From an uncultured Oscillospiraceae bacterium (lineage in GTDB: Bacteria; Bacillota; Clostridia; Oscillospirales; Oscillospiraceae), in assembly GCA_910584605.1 (NCBI GenBank), contig CAJUAW010000001.1, forward strand, positions 7,387 through 71,386: a stretch of 64,000 nucleotides of DNA. Direction: 5' to 3'. Below are positions 17,091 through 25,807 of this stretch, in pieces. The translations under genes were made by a program, and so were the position numbers. The notes beneath the pieces were generated by a model. It was not told the DNA's origin. It did no database searches and saw nothing but the letters and a program-made list of their open reading frames with translations. The stretch's first letter is position 1. Every line of letters starts with the position of its first letter.

Positions 17091-18944
17091 CTATTTTACC
17101 ACAATGATCCGGATGCGCCCGCCTTCGGATTCGGCCTTGTCGTACCAGCCGGTGACGTCGCCGCCGCTCTCCGCCCGGGCCAGGCTGGACAGGTAGTATC
17201 TGCCATCCCGGTACTCGTAGACCACCACGCCGTCGGCCAGGGTGTACCGCTGGCTGCCTGCGATAAGCTGATTGCCGGTGACCTGCCCCGCCTTCACCGC
17301 GGTAAGCCCGTACAGCCGCTCCGGGTTGGAGGGCTCGCCCAGAATCCGGACCCCTCCGGCGGTGACCTGGAACTTGGTGCTCCCGGCCATGGTGTAGCTC
17401 ACGCCGCCCACGTCATACTGATAGGTGGAGTAACGGCTCATGCCCTCCCCCTCCTCGTCGTAGCGGGTGATGACGCCGTACTGGTAGGCGTCGCCGGTGA
17501 CGTCGTTGAGGATGAGCGTCTCGATCTCCCCCTGGGGGTTGAGGGAGTAGTAGCGCACCTTGCCGCTGGTCAGGTTCAGCCCGGCCAGGCGGGCGGGGTA
17601 AATCACCGCGCCCCGGTTTTCGCTCACGTCCAGAACCTCCGCCCCCTGGGCAAAGGTGTACTTGTCCAGCTTGGTGCCCTCCTGGTTCACCTTTCCGGTG
17701 AGGGAGGCGTTGGACAGCCCTCGGAGGGTGACCTCGCCCCCCTGTCCGGCCACCACGGCCCGGACCACGCTGCCCACCCGGTAGCCGCCCCGGGTCTGAT
17801 ACTGGTAGGTCTGGCCGTCGGTGGCCAGCAGGGTGACCGTCTGGCTGGTGTAGCTGCCGCCGGAGCCGTCGGGGTAACCGGCGCTGGCAATGGCGGTCAC
17901 GATGCCCACCCGCTCCCCAGCGCTGACCGAGACATCTTCCACCGCAGCCACGCCGCCGCTGCGGCCCAGCAGGAGGGTCACCGTGTCGCCCAGATGGTAC
18001 TGGCCCAGGTCGGACAGGGCCAGGGCGGCGGCGGAGCTCTCAACGGCGTAGGTCCGGCCCGCCACCGTGACGGAGCTGGGATTGGCCCCGGAGGGCTCCA
18101 GCGCCTGGATGGGGCCGGTGGCCTTCTTGGCATAGGCCCACACCGTGCCCATGGAAGCGTTCCAGTAGACCACGTCGTAGTCCTGAATGTTGGCCAGCGA
18201 CGCGGCGCTGCCGTTGCGGTAGACCTTGGAGGGGGTGAAGCCCAGGGAGGACCGCCACCCGCTGCCCCGCGCCACCACCGGCCCCTCCATCTGGCCGTTG
18301 ACCAGGGAGACCACGTCAGGCTTTCCGGAGGCGTCCAAGCTGTGGCCCAGCCGCTGGATATAGGGCGCGCCCTCCTTGGTCCTGGCAGAGAGGAGGTTAT
18401 AGAAGAGATACACCGCATCCTGCCGGGTGAGCGAGGAGGCCGCGTTCAGGGCAGAGACGCCGGCGCTCAGCTTCAGGCTGTGGTACATGGCCAACTGGCC
18501 GGTGGGGTAGGCCCCGGAACAATCCTCCGGACCGTAGCCCAGCAGCTCGAGCACCATGGACACCGCCTCCGCCAGATTGACCTCCTGACCGGGGCGGAAA
18601 GTACCGTCGCTGAAGCCGGACACCAGCCCCATGGCGACCGCGGCCTCCACATAGCCGCTGGCCCAGTGGCTGCGGGGGACGTCCGGATAGGGGGAGGTGG
18701 CCGCCTGGCCCACGCCGTCCCCGCCGGGGGTGGCCTTTACCACCATGGTGACAAACTCCGCCCGGCTCACCTTGGCCGTCAGATTCAGGTTCCCGCTGCC
18801 GTCCCCGGACACAATGCCCAGGGCAGTCACCGCCTGGGACGCCTCTTCTAAAGAGGCCGCCGTTCCCGCCGCCGAGGCGGGCAGGACCAGCGCCAGCGTG
18901 AGGCAGGCCGCCAGAAGGGCGGCAAAAAGGCGTTTGGTTTTCAT
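17091..18944 (-). CDS. S-layer homology domain protein, secreted
   Basis: Probable cell-wall surface protein, 617 aa. Start at 18944 is chosen for the AAGGA 9 nt upstream and the signal peptide MKTKRLFAALLAACLTLALV with cleavage after ASA near residue 25. Three SLH-type modules follow at about residues 36-72, 87-138 and 150-192 (YPDVPRSHWASGYVEAAV, GFSDGTFRPGQEVNLAEAV), expected to bind pyruvylated wall polymer. The remaining 420 residues are Gly/Thr/Val/Tyr-rich beta-like sequence with no catalytic motif I recognise. Same direction as the MacAB-like operon, which ends 95 nt upstream; a hairpin and T6 run lie in that gap. Confidence 0.85.
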   Translation of the reverse strand: MKTKRLFAALLAACLTLALVLPASAAGTAASLEEASQAVTALGIVSGDGSGNLNLTAKVSRAEFVTMVVKATPGGDGVGQAATSPYPDVPRSHWASGYVEAAVAMGLVSGFSDGTFRPGQEVNLAEAVSMVLELLGYGPEDCSGAYPTGQLAMYHSLKLSAGVSALNAASSLTRQDAVYLFYNLLSARTKEGAPYIQRLGHSLDASGKPDVVSLVNGQMEGPVVARGSGWRSSLGFTPSKVYRNGSAASLANIQDYDVVYWNASMGTVWAYAKKATGPIQALEPSGANPSSVTVAGRTYAVESSAAALALSDLGQYHLGDTVTLLLGRSGGVAAVEDVSVSAGERVGIVTAIASAGYPDGSGGSYTSQTVTLLATDGQTYQYQTRGGYRVGSVVRAVVAGQGGEVTLRGLSNASLTGKVNQEGTKLDKYTFAQGAEVLDVSENRGAVIYPARLAGLNLTSGKVRYYSLNPQGEIETLILNDVTGDAYQYGVITRYDEEGEGMSRYSTYQYDVGGVSYTMAGSTKFQVTAGGVRILGEPSNPERLYGLTAVKAGQVTGNQLIAGSQRYTLADGVVVYEYRDGRYYLSSLARAESGGDVTGWYDKAESEGGRIRIIVVK

Positions 18945-19038
18945 AGTTCCCATTCCTTTCAAAAAATCTCTCCCATCGCCCCGCAGGGAGGCCCCCCTTC
19001 GCAGAGGGAGGCCCTTTCCCCGCGTGGGACGGGGGTCC

Positions 19039-20289
19039 CTAATCGTACCGCAGGGCGTCAATGGGGTTGAGCTTGGCCGCCTTGTTGGCGGGCAGGTAGC
19101 CGAACAGCACCCCGATGCCCACCGACACGCCAAAGCTCAGTCCAATGGCTCCCAGGGTGGGGGTGGCGTTGAAGGTGATGCCGCTGGCGCCCATGCTGGC
19201 CACCAGCATTCCGCCCAACAGGGCCTCCAGCACCTTGGCCAGCAGACAGCCGAAGCCGATGCCCAGCAGGCCGCCAATGGCGGAGGTGGTGCCCGCCTCA
19301 ATGACGAACTGGCTGCGGATGTCCTTCCGCTTGGCCCCCAGGGACTTGCGCACGCCAATCTCCCGGGTGCGCTCGGTGACGGACACCAGCATGATGTTCA
19401 TAATGCCGATGCCGCCCACCAGCAGGGAGATGGCGGCGATGGCCACCAGCACCCCCATGGCCACCCCCATCATGGCGTTGATCTGGTTGGCCTGCTCCGC
19501 CATGGTGGTGATGTAGAAGTAATCCCACATGCCATCTTCAGTACGGAAAAAGTCGTTGAGATAGGCCTCGATAATCCTTTTGCCGGCGTCGGCGGTCTCG
19601 CCGGAGGTGCTGGTGAAGATGTACAAATTGACCCACCGGCTGCCCATGATCTCCAGGGCAGTGGTGTAGGGGATGTAGATCTGATCGTCCTGGCTGCCAG
19701 GGAGCATCTCCAGCTCGGCGTTGCGCTTGAGCACCCCCACCACCGTGAGGGGCCGGCCGTTGATGGAAAGCTGTTTCCCCAGGGCGTCTCCGTCAAAGGC
19801 TTCCTGTTCCAGATAGGCCCCGATGATGCAGATGTTTTCCCGCCGCTCCACGTCCATGTAGCTGACGAAGCGGCCCTTGGCCAGCTGCTCGCCATCGATG
19901 GTGTAGCCGGTGGCGGCGTTGTACATAATCTCGCTGACGCCGTAGAGGTTGGTACGGTCAAATTTATCGCTGCCGTGGCGGACCACAGCATTGACCCCCA
20001 GATAGGGGGATACGCCGGTGAGAATGTCCGCGTTTGCCTCCACCATGTCATACATATCCTCCGGGTCGGGCAGCCTATCCAATGTGCCGCCGAAGAACTG
20101 GGCCTGGATCATGTTGATGCCCAGTTTATCCACCTGCTGCTGGACCATGCCGGTGAGGCCATTGCCCAGGGACAGGATGACGATGACCGCCCCCACGCCG
20201 ATGATGATGCCCAGCATGGTGAGCAATGCCCGCATTTTGCTGGTGGTGAGGGACTTGATGGCCAGGCGGAAGGACTGGGTGAAGTTCAT
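19039..20289 (-). CDS. MacB-like ABC transporter permease
   Basis: Mechanotransmission-type ABC permease, 416 aa. One N-terminal membrane helix (about 22-44, MLGIIIGVGAVIVILSLGNG), a large extracytoplasmic MacB_PCD domain (about 45-280), and three C-terminal helices (about 290-315, 335-365, 380-402). The motif TRTREIGVRKSLGAKRKDI before the second helix is typical of the FtsX/MacB family. Overlaps the ATPase stop by four bases. Works with the ATPase and adaptor encoded upstream to export a peptide, lipid or drug; substrate unknown. Confidence 0.92.
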   Translation of the reverse strand: MNFTQSFRLAIKSLTTSKMRALLTMLGIIIGVGAVIVILSLGNGLTGMVQQQVDKLGINMIQAQFFGGTLDRLPDPEDMYDMVEANADILTGVSPYLGVNAVVRHGSDKFDRTNLYGVSEIMYNAATGYTIDGEQLAKGRFVSYMDVERRENICIIGAYLEQEAFDGDALGKQLSINGRPLTVVGVLKRNAELEMLPGSQDDQIYIPYTTALEIMGSRWVNLYIFTSTSGETADAGKRIIEAYLNDFFRTEDGMWDYFYITTMAEQANQINAMMGVAMGVLVAIAAISLLVGGIGIMNIMLVSVTERTREIGVRKSLGAKRKDIRSQFVIEAGTTSAIGGLLGIGFGCLLAKVLEALLGGMLVASMGASGITFNATPTLGAIGLSFGVSVGIGVLFGYLPANKAAKLNPIDALRYD

Positions 20290-21029
20290 GCGCCCACCTC
20301 CTCTGCCTCGTCCTCCCCGTGGGGTTGGACCACCGCCCGGGGATCGCGGGAGTCCCCGTCGTAGATGATTTTGCCGTCCTGAAGGCGGACAATCCGCTCG
20401 GCCTTCACGGCGATGGAGTTGTCGTGGGTGATGAGGACCACCGTATTTCCCTCCTGGTGCAGCTGCTTGAGGAATTTCAGCACCTCCCGCCCGGTGCGGG
20501 AGTCCAGGGCGCCGGTGGGCTCGTCGGCCAGGATCAGGCTGGGGTCCCCCGCCAGCGCCCGGGCGATGGACACCCGCTGCTGCTGTCCGCCGGACAGCTG
20601 GGAGGGCAGGTTCTTCCCCTTGTCCCGCAGGCCCACCCGCTCCAACGAGGCCAAAGCCCGCTCCCGGCGTTCGCCGCTGTCCACCCCGGCATAGAGCAGG
20701 GGCAGCTCCACGTTCTCCAGCACGGTGAGCTTGGGGATCAGGTTGTACTGCTGGAAGATGAAGCCCAGCATCTTGTTGCGGATTTCCGCCTGCTGGTCGT
20801 CGTCCATTGTGGACACGTCCACACCCCCCAGGTGGTAGGTGCCCGAGGTGGGCACGTCCAGACAGCCGATGATGTTCATAGCGGTGGACTTGCCTGACCC
20901 GGAGGAACCCACGATGGCCACAAACTCCCCCTGGTCGATGGTCAGATCCACCCCGTCCAGGGCGTGGACCGTCTCCGAGCCCATTTGGTAGATTTTATAG
21001 ACGTTTTTCAGTTCAATGAGGTGTTCCAC
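20286..21029 (-). CDS. MacB-type ABC transporter ATP-binding protein
   Basis: 247-aa ATPase of the LolD/MacB class. Walker A GSSGSGKST near residue 41, Q-loop IFQQYNL, signature LSGGQQQRVSIARAL, Walker B LILADEPTGALD, H-loop THD. A charged, acidic tail (last 25 residues) is extra compared with a minimal LolD. Sits between the adaptor gene (6-nt gap) and the permease gene (ATGA overlap), the standard adaptor-ATPase-permease order of Gram-positive MacAB-like exporters. Confidence 0.94.
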   Translation of the reverse strand: MEHLIELKNVYKIYQMGSETVHALDGVDLTIDQGEFVAIVGSSGSGKSTAMNIIGCLDVPTSGTYHLGGVDVSTMDDDQQAEIRNKMLGFIFQQYNLIPKLTVLENVELPLLYAGVDSGERRERALASLERVGLRDKGKNLPSQLSGGQQQRVSIARALAGDPSLILADEPTGALDSRTGREVLKFLKQLHQEGNTVVLITHDNSIAVKAERIVRLQDGKIIYDGDSRDPRAVVQPHGEDEAEEVGA

Positions 21030-21035
21030 CGTTCA

Positions 21036-22682
21036 TCAACCTCCCGCAGGCGCAGCGGCCATAACTCCGCCGCCCATGCCGCCCTGGACCTGGAGGGGCA
21101 CCAGAACGGTGTCCCCCTCGTTCAGGCCGGAGGTGATCTCTACATAATCTCCGTCGCCGCCGCCCAGGACGACGGTGCGTTCCTCCGTCTTGGTGGGGTC
21201 CAGCACTGCGGCCCCGTCGGGAGACAGGCATCCCTCCAGGGGCACCAGCACGGTGTCTCCCCGCTGAACCGCCTCCGCCGGAATGGACAGGGCATTGGAG
21301 ATTTCCTCCACAATGATGTCGGCGGAGACATTCATGCCTGGATTCAGTCCGCCGTAGTCCTCCAGAAGGATGGTAGCCGGGTAGGTGGTAAAGCCGTTGG
21401 TGGTGGTGCCGTTGATGCTCACCCGGTCCACCACCCCCTGAAACACCTCGCCGGGAATGGCGTCGGCGGTGATCTCCACCGTCTGCCCCTTCTGGAGGAT
21501 GCTCAGGTCCAGCTCGCTGATGTTCATCTCCAGCTTTAAGTAGCTCAGGTCATAGATGACAGCCAGAGAACCGGCCTCGATGTTGTTCACGTTGTCCCCG
21601 GCCTTCACGTTCTTCTCAATGACGGTACCCGAGATGGGGGCGGTGATGGTGTAGTTTTCCAGCATATCCTGGGCCCGCTGGAGGGCGAGCCGGGCGTTCT
21701 CCACTGCGATGGACAAGTCCTCCAGCGAGCTCTGGGCGGTGGTCCCGCCCAGGCTCACCAGAGCGGACCCGGCGGACACCCGGCTCCCGGCGGTGACGAA
21801 CGCCTCGGTGACCTCGCCGCTGGCCTGGGCCGTCACGGTCTGGCGCAGGTTCTCCTCAAAGCTGGCGCTCCCGGCGCAGGCGACGTCCCCCACCTGGGCG
21901 GTGGCGGAATTGGCGGCGGTCAGCGCCCCCGGGTTGCTCACCCGGATCTTCACCTGGCGCACCAGCGCGCCTCCCGCCCCCACCAGCTCGGCGGAGGAAA
22001 CGGATTCCACCGTGCCGGACAGGGTCTCCATGGTGCCGGCAATGGTCACCTGGGCGCTCTGGCCAGCGTAGATCTGCTGGGCGTCGGCGGAGTGGAAGGG
22101 CAGAGTCACATGCAGGGTGGAGGTATCCGCCACCTCCGCAATGGGCGTGCCCGGCCCCACCAGGTCACCCCGCTGGACCAGCACCTCCTGCACCACCCCG
22201 GCTCCGCCCGCCCGGACAGTCAGGTTGGCGGCCAGGTCGTCGTAGCTCTTCTGGGCCTGACGGAGGGCCAGCTCCGCCTGGGCGATGCTCATCTCAGCAT
22301 CCTTGGCGTCCAGACGGTAGAGCAGCTGGCCCTTCTCCACCCGGTCGCCCACCTCAAAGGGGGCCTCCAGCACCTCGCCGGTGACCAGGGTCTTCAGGTA
22401 ATAGGACTCGATGGGGGTGACAGTCCCCGTGCCGGAGACAGAGGCGGTCAGGTCCCTCCGCTGGACCGTGTCCGGCATATACTGCCCGGTCAGTCCAGCT
22501 CCTCCGCCCCCGGAGGACCTCAGAAAGAACCAGTATACCGCCAGCAGCACTGCAGCGGCGATTAAGCCCCGTCTCAGCCACTTCCTCCCCTTCTTGCTTT
22601 TGGGCAGACGGGGAACGGGCAGCTTCCGTTTTTTCTCTGGCGCCTGGGGCGCTTCCGGCGTCACGACAGTTGTTGTTTCCAT
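21036..22682 (-). CDS. HlyD/MacA-like membrane-fusion subunit of ABC exporter
   Basis: 548 aa. Cytoplasmic basic/proline start (1-37), single membrane helix at about 38-56 (LIAAAVLLAVYWFFL), Gly-rich spacer, then an extracytoplasmic adaptor. Lipoyl-like half-motifs occur twice: around 85-115 (GEVLEAPFEVGDRVEKGQLL) and around 290-315 (GEVTEAFVTAGSRVSAGSAL), with the second hairpin leading to TAPISGTVIEKNVKAGDNV, so the adaptor is longer than MacA (about 370 aa) and looks internally duplicated. A beta-barrel region follows and the tail is Gly/Met-rich. ATG at 22682 follows GAGGAGGTC. First gene of the operon. Confidence 0.88.
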   Translation of the reverse strand: METTTVVTPEAPQAPEKKRKLPVPRLPKSKKGRKWLRRGLIAAAVLLAVYWFFLRSSGGGGAGLTGQYMPDTVQRRDLTASVSGTGTVTPIESYYLKTLVTGEVLEAPFEVGDRVEKGQLLYRLDAKDAEMSIAQAELALRQAQKSYDDLAANLTVRAGGAGVVQEVLVQRGDLVGPGTPIAEVADTSTLHVTLPFHSADAQQIYAGQSAQVTIAGTMETLSGTVESVSSAELVGAGGALVRQVKIRVSNPGALTAANSATAQVGDVACAGSASFEENLRQTVTAQASGEVTEAFVTAGSRVSAGSALVSLGGTTAQSSLEDLSIAVENARLALQRAQDMLENYTITAPISGTVIEKNVKAGDNVNNIEAGSLAVIYDLSYLKLEMNISELDLSILQKGQTVEITADAIPGEVFQGVVDRVSINGTTTNGFTTYPATILLEDYGGLNPGMNVSADIIVEEISNALSIPAEAVQRGDTVLVPLEGCLSPDGAAVLDPTKTEERTVVLGGGDGDYVEITSGLNEGDTVLVPLQVQGGMGGGVMAAAPAGG

Positions 22683-22701
22683 AACGGACCTCCTCTATTT
22701 G

Positions 22702-22717
22702 CACCGCTTGAGCGGTG
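22702..22717. repeat. Inverted repeat in leader of exporter operon
   Basis: CACCGCT-TG-AGCGGTG, two 7-bp arms, 4-5 nt upstream of the adaptor ribosome-binding region on the minus strand. It can form an RNA hairpin next to the ribosome site or serve as a protein operator. Confidence 0.55.
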
Positions 22718-22881
22718 AGTTTCACATGGGATATTGTACTGGGCGTTCCTTACATTTTTCCAAAGAACAGTTAAAATTTTCATTAAATTTTTTCAGCCCC
22801 TATCCTAGCCGCCAATCGGAAAGCCAGCGGTAAAGAAAAAGGTAAAGATTTGGGAAAGATTTTCTCCCCCTGTGCCGCCAC

Positions 22882-22910
22882 TATATACCCTCCAGCCGCT
22901 GGAAGGTCAA
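22882..22910 (-). promoter_or_regulatory. Promoter of MacAB-like operon with dyad in the spacer
   Basis: Minus-strand -35 TTGACC (22905-22910), 17-nt spacer, -10 TATATA (22882-22887). The spacer carries the dyad TCCAGC-C-GCTGGA (22891-22903), well placed for a repressor. A second possible promoter lies upstream (TTGATT 22946-22951, 17 nt, TATAAT 22923-22928). The leader would be about 190 nt. The 352-nt gap 22683-23034 is AT-rich and holds nothing else I can name. Confidence 0.6.
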
Positions 22911-23034
22911 GGGTACTTCGCCATTATAAGTCTTATTTTTAAAGAAATCAAGGAGCAAATCATTAAATTTAAGAAAAATGTAAGAACCTCCTGTCTGTGT
23001 CTTAAAATATGAGAAAACGAGAGGGGCGTGTCGT

Positions 23035-23379
23035 ATGACGGAATTGGGGCAGGCTCTGCGGATGGCGCGGGAGCGCCGGGAGCTGAGCCAGACCAAGGTT
23101 ATGGCGCTGACCGGAATCAACAACAAAACACTGTCCGGCTACGAAAACGGCGTAGCGGAGCCCGACCTGCAAACGCTGTCCACACTGCTGCGGCTGTACC
23201 GGGTGTCGGCGGACCAGCTTCTGCGTCTGAGCGCCCCCGCCCTCCCAGAGGATGAGGAGCATCTCCTCGTCCTCTACCGCGCCCTATCCAAGGAGCAGCA
23301 GCAGGAGCTGCTCCTGGTGCTGGACGCCCTGTCCGCCCACCGCGCCTCACAGCCGAAACAGAAGCAGGAGCGCCTCTGA
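23035..23379 (+). CDS. XRE-family transcriptional regulator
   Basis: 114 aa. Cro/CI helix-turn-helix at residues 4-60 (LRMARERRELSQTKVMALTGINNKTLSGYENG, with the typical Y-E-N-G after the recognition helix). The C-terminal half is Leu/Glu-rich helical and may dimerise. Divergent from the exporter operon, so it may be the protein that binds the TCCAGCCGCTGGA dyad; this is inference. GAGAGGGG precedes the ATG. The C-terminus has no ligand domain. Confidence 0.9.
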   Translation: MTELGQALRMARERRELSQTKVMALTGINNKTLSGYENGVAEPDLQTLSTLLRLYRVSADQLLRLSAPALPEDEEHLLVLYRALSKEQQQELLLVLDALSAHRASQPKQKQERL

Positions 23380-23390
23380 CCGCCCCCACA

Positions 23391-23441
23391 AAACACGAAC
23401 GCCGCGCCAAGGACCTGTCCGGTCCCCGGCGCGGCGTGTTT
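23391..23441. terminator. Terminator between XRE gene and mtlD
   Basis: Hairpin with outer arms CGCCGCGCC / GGCGCGGCG and inner stem GGACC / GGTCC, ending TGTTT, with AAACA on the left. Convergent position suggests use from both sides. Confidence 0.75.
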
Positions 23442-23450
23442 CTGATTTGC

Positions 23451-24611
23451 TTACTGCCTGGCGATACTCAGGGCGCGGTACACGTCCAAGATGCGGGTAA
23501 ACAGGGCGTCTCCAGGCTTCAGGCCGGTGTACTTCTCCAGAGCCTGCTCCACGCCGCCGTCCTGGATGGCCTTCTGCAGCTCCACGCTCTGCTCGTCCTC
23601 GGGGCAGTTGAAGTGGAGGGCGGCCGCCGCGCCAAAGATCAGATGGTCCACCGGCAGGCCGTAGCCGTAGGCGGTCATGAGAGGCTTCATCAGCCGGTCG
23701 GTGGGGGCCAGCTTGCGGATGGGCTCCCGGGCCACCCGGGCAGTCTCGTCCTCCAGGAAGGGGTTCTGGAACCGGGCAAAGATGCGCTCAATATAGGCGT
23801 GGTGGGCTTCGGGGTCGAAGCCGAACTTTTGGATGAGGCCCTCGCCGCTCTCCCACATGGCCTGGTGGACCAGCGGGCCGATGGCGGGGTCAGCGATACT
23901 CTCCACGATGGTCTTATGCCCCCTGAGGGCGCCCAAATAGGCGCAGATGGCGTGGCCGCTGTTCAGGGTGAACAGCTTGCGCTCCAGATAGGCGTCCAGG
24001 TCGTCCACCCAGCCCAGGCCCTCGATCTCGGGCCGCTGCCCCTTCCAGCCGCCTTTCTCCACATCCCACTCGGTATACTGCTCTACCGCTACGTCCAGGG
24101 GGTTCTCAAAGCTGGCCTTGGGGACGATGCGGTCCACGGCGCAGTCGGCAAAGCCCACATACTCCTTGGCGTAAGCGAGTTCCTCCTCGCTCAGGTTGCT
24201 GTAGACGGCGTCCCGCAGCTGGCTGGTGCCCCGGATTGCGTTCTCGCAGGCCACCACGTTGAGGATCTGGGTGCTCCCGGCAGCCTTCCGGGCCTGGATG
24301 CCGGCGGCGATGGGCTTGGCCACGATGGGCAGGATCCGCAGGCCCACGGCAGTGGTGATCAGCTGGCAGTCTCCGGCGATGGCCTCCGCCAGCTCCGGCC
24401 CGGCGGAGGAGATGCCGCTGATGTTGGTGACGGTCCACTCCGCGCACTCCCGGTCCTGGATGTGGACGGTGTAGCTCTTCCGCTCGTTGATGGCGGTGAT
24501 CAGGTTTTCTGCCACGTCGGCAAAGGTCACGTGGTAGCCGCTTTTTTCCAGCAGAGCTCCGATAAAGCCCCGTCCGATGTTGCCCGCGCCGATCATGATC
24601 GCTTGTTTCAT
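23451..24611 (-). CDS. mtlD: Mannitol-1-phosphate 5-dehydrogenase
   Basis: Oxidises mannitol 1-phosphate (made by the PTS permease MtlA) to fructose 6-phosphate with NAD+. 386 aa, typical length. N-terminal Rossmann motif IGAGNIGRGFIG at residues 7-18; catalytic region KLFTLNSGHA with Lys and His at about 213-221; helical C-terminal domain. Transcribed divergently from the DeoR regulator and mtlA. ATG at 24611 with AAGGATT upstream. Confidence 0.96.
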   Translation of the reverse strand: MKQAIMIGAGNIGRGFIGALLEKSGYHVTFADVAENLITAINERKSYTVHIQDRECAEWTVTNISGISSAGPELAEAIAGDCQLITTAVGLRILPIVAKPIAAGIQARKAAGSTQILNVVACENAIRGTSQLRDAVYSNLSEEELAYAKEYVGFADCAVDRIVPKASFENPLDVAVEQYTEWDVEKGGWKGQRPEIEGLGWVDDLDAYLERKLFTLNSGHAICAYLGALRGHKTIVESIADPAIGPLVHQAMWESGEGLIQKFGFDPEAHHAYIERIFARFQNPFLEDETARVAREPIRKLAPTDRLMKPLMTAYGYGLPVDHLIFGAAAALHFNCPEDEQSVELQKAIQDGGVEQALEKYTGLKPGDALFTRILDVYRALSIARQ

Positions 24612-24673
24612 GTTAATCCTTCCTTTTGTAATTGTATTGAAATGTGGTGCGCTCCGGTGCTTCCTTGCCTATG

Positions 24674-24702
24674 AGTATAGCCCATCCCCCTGGGGATAAC
24701 AA
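24674..24702 (-). promoter_or_regulatory. Promoter of mtlD
   Basis: Minus-strand -35 TTGTTA (24697-24702), 17-nt spacer, -10 TATACT (24674-24679). The spacer contains ATCCCC-CT-GGGGAT (24684-24697), a perfect dyad that may be an operator. Leader about 60 nt. Confidence 0.6.
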
Positions 24703-24926
24703 GCGGTAAAGCGCCGAAATATCCCCGCCTGCCTCGACCCAAAAAAGTGATTTTGCACGTTTTTGATTGTTTTGCTTCCGGAGGACCTCAGGCCCTCTCG
24801 CTTCGGCCCGTTCCTTGCTTGGACGCATTTGCTCTCCGCACTCTGCTTTCAGAAATTCCAAGTGTTTTATTGCACTATGCACAAATTATTGCTCCCTTTT
24901 TTGTGGGATAAATGGCTTCAAATTGG

Positions 24927-24994
24927 TTGACTTTCCCGTTTTCCTGTGCTAGGATAGTTTTAGTCAAAATCAATCACAAATTCAAATTCAATCA
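24927..24994 (+). promoter_or_regulatory. Promoter and direct-repeat operator of the deoR-mtlA operon
   Basis: -35 TTGACT (24927-24932), 17-nt spacer, -10 TAGGAT (24950-24955). Just downstream, TCAAAATCAATCA (24964-24976) and TCAAATTCAATCA (24982-24994) are 13-bp direct repeats differing at one base, 18 bp apart. DeoR-family repressors commonly bind direct repeats, so this is a good autoregulatory operator. The 400-nt gap 24612-25011 holds this and the mtlD promoter. Confidence 0.65.
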
Positions 24995-25011
24995 GAAAGG
25001 AGTGAACTATC

Positions 25012-25755
25012 ATGCTGGCTGAACAGCGCGCAAGAGCCATTTTACAGCAGCTTTCCCAGCACCAGACCGTCAGCGTGACCGAGCTGTGTCAGGCCACTGG
25101 AGCCTCCGAGGCCACCATCCGCCGGGACCTGAACGCTCTGGCCCGTCAGGGCAAGCTGGTTAAGATCCACGGAGGGGCCACCAGCCTGGAGGAGGAAGAA
25201 TTCCTGGCCCGGGAGCCTGATCTGGCCACCAAGCAGCGGTACTCCCGGGAGAAGGAGCGCATCGCCCGCTACGCCGCCGGCCTGGTGGGGGAGGACGACG
25301 TGGTCTTTCTGGACACCGGCACCACCATGCTCCACCTGGCCGACCACCTGAAGGGCTCCAAGGCCCTGTTCGTCACCAGCAGCATTGATCTGGCCGGACG
25401 GCTCACCGCCCACAGCCTTCACGTCTACGTGCTGGGCGGCGCGCTGAAGCTGGGCACCGTGGACATCGTGGGGGCCGAGGCCCTGGACGCTCTGCGGCGG
25501 TACAACTTCACCAAGGTCTTTTTGGGCACCAGCGGGGTCAGCGTCAGCCAGGGCTTCACCACCCCCGATCCGGAGGCCGCCGCCCTGAAGGCTCTGGCCG
25601 CCTCCCGGGCCCAGTCGGTCTACATGCTGGCCGACTCCAGCAAGTTCGGCCGGGTTACCGCCGCCACCATCCTGCCCCTGGACGCCGCCCAAATCATCAC
25701 CGACCGGCTGCCCGACCGCAAATACCTGGACAGCACCGACATCATCGCAGTCTGA
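25012..25755 (+). CDS. DeoR-family transcriptional repressor
   Basis: 247 aa. N-terminal DeoR helix-turn-helix at residues 1-57 (VSVTELCQATGASEATIRRDL, KIHGGA) and a C-terminal DeoR sensor domain of the phosphosugar-isomerase fold (VFLDTGTTMLHLADHL, LGTSGVS, DSSKFG). Such proteins usually respond to a phosphorylated sugar. It precedes mtlA by 52 nt and is likely to control the mannitol genes with mannitol 1-phosphate or fructose 6-phosphate as effector (inference); it replaces the PRD-type MtlR usual in Firmicutes. AAAGGAG before the ATG. Confidence 0.92.
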   Translation: MLAEQRARAILQQLSQHQTVSVTELCQATGASEATIRRDLNALARQGKLVKIHGGATSLEEEEFLAREPDLATKQRYSREKERIARYAAGLVGEDDVVFLDTGTTMLHLADHLKGSKALFVTSSIDLAGRLTAHSLHVYVLGGALKLGTVDIVGAEALDALRRYNFTKVFLGTSGVSVSQGFTTPDPEAAALKALAASRAQSVYMLADSSKFGRVTAATILPLDAAQIITDRLPDRKYLDSTDIIAV

Positions 25756-25807
25756 CCCCCGCGCCTCCAACTCACCCGCATCATTCAGGAAGGAAAGGAA
25801 GATACCA

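Noticed and set aside
24964-24994. Direct repeats as the start of a CRISPR array
   Set aside because: Only two 13-bp copies with an 18-bp step, no spacers of regular length and no cas genes.
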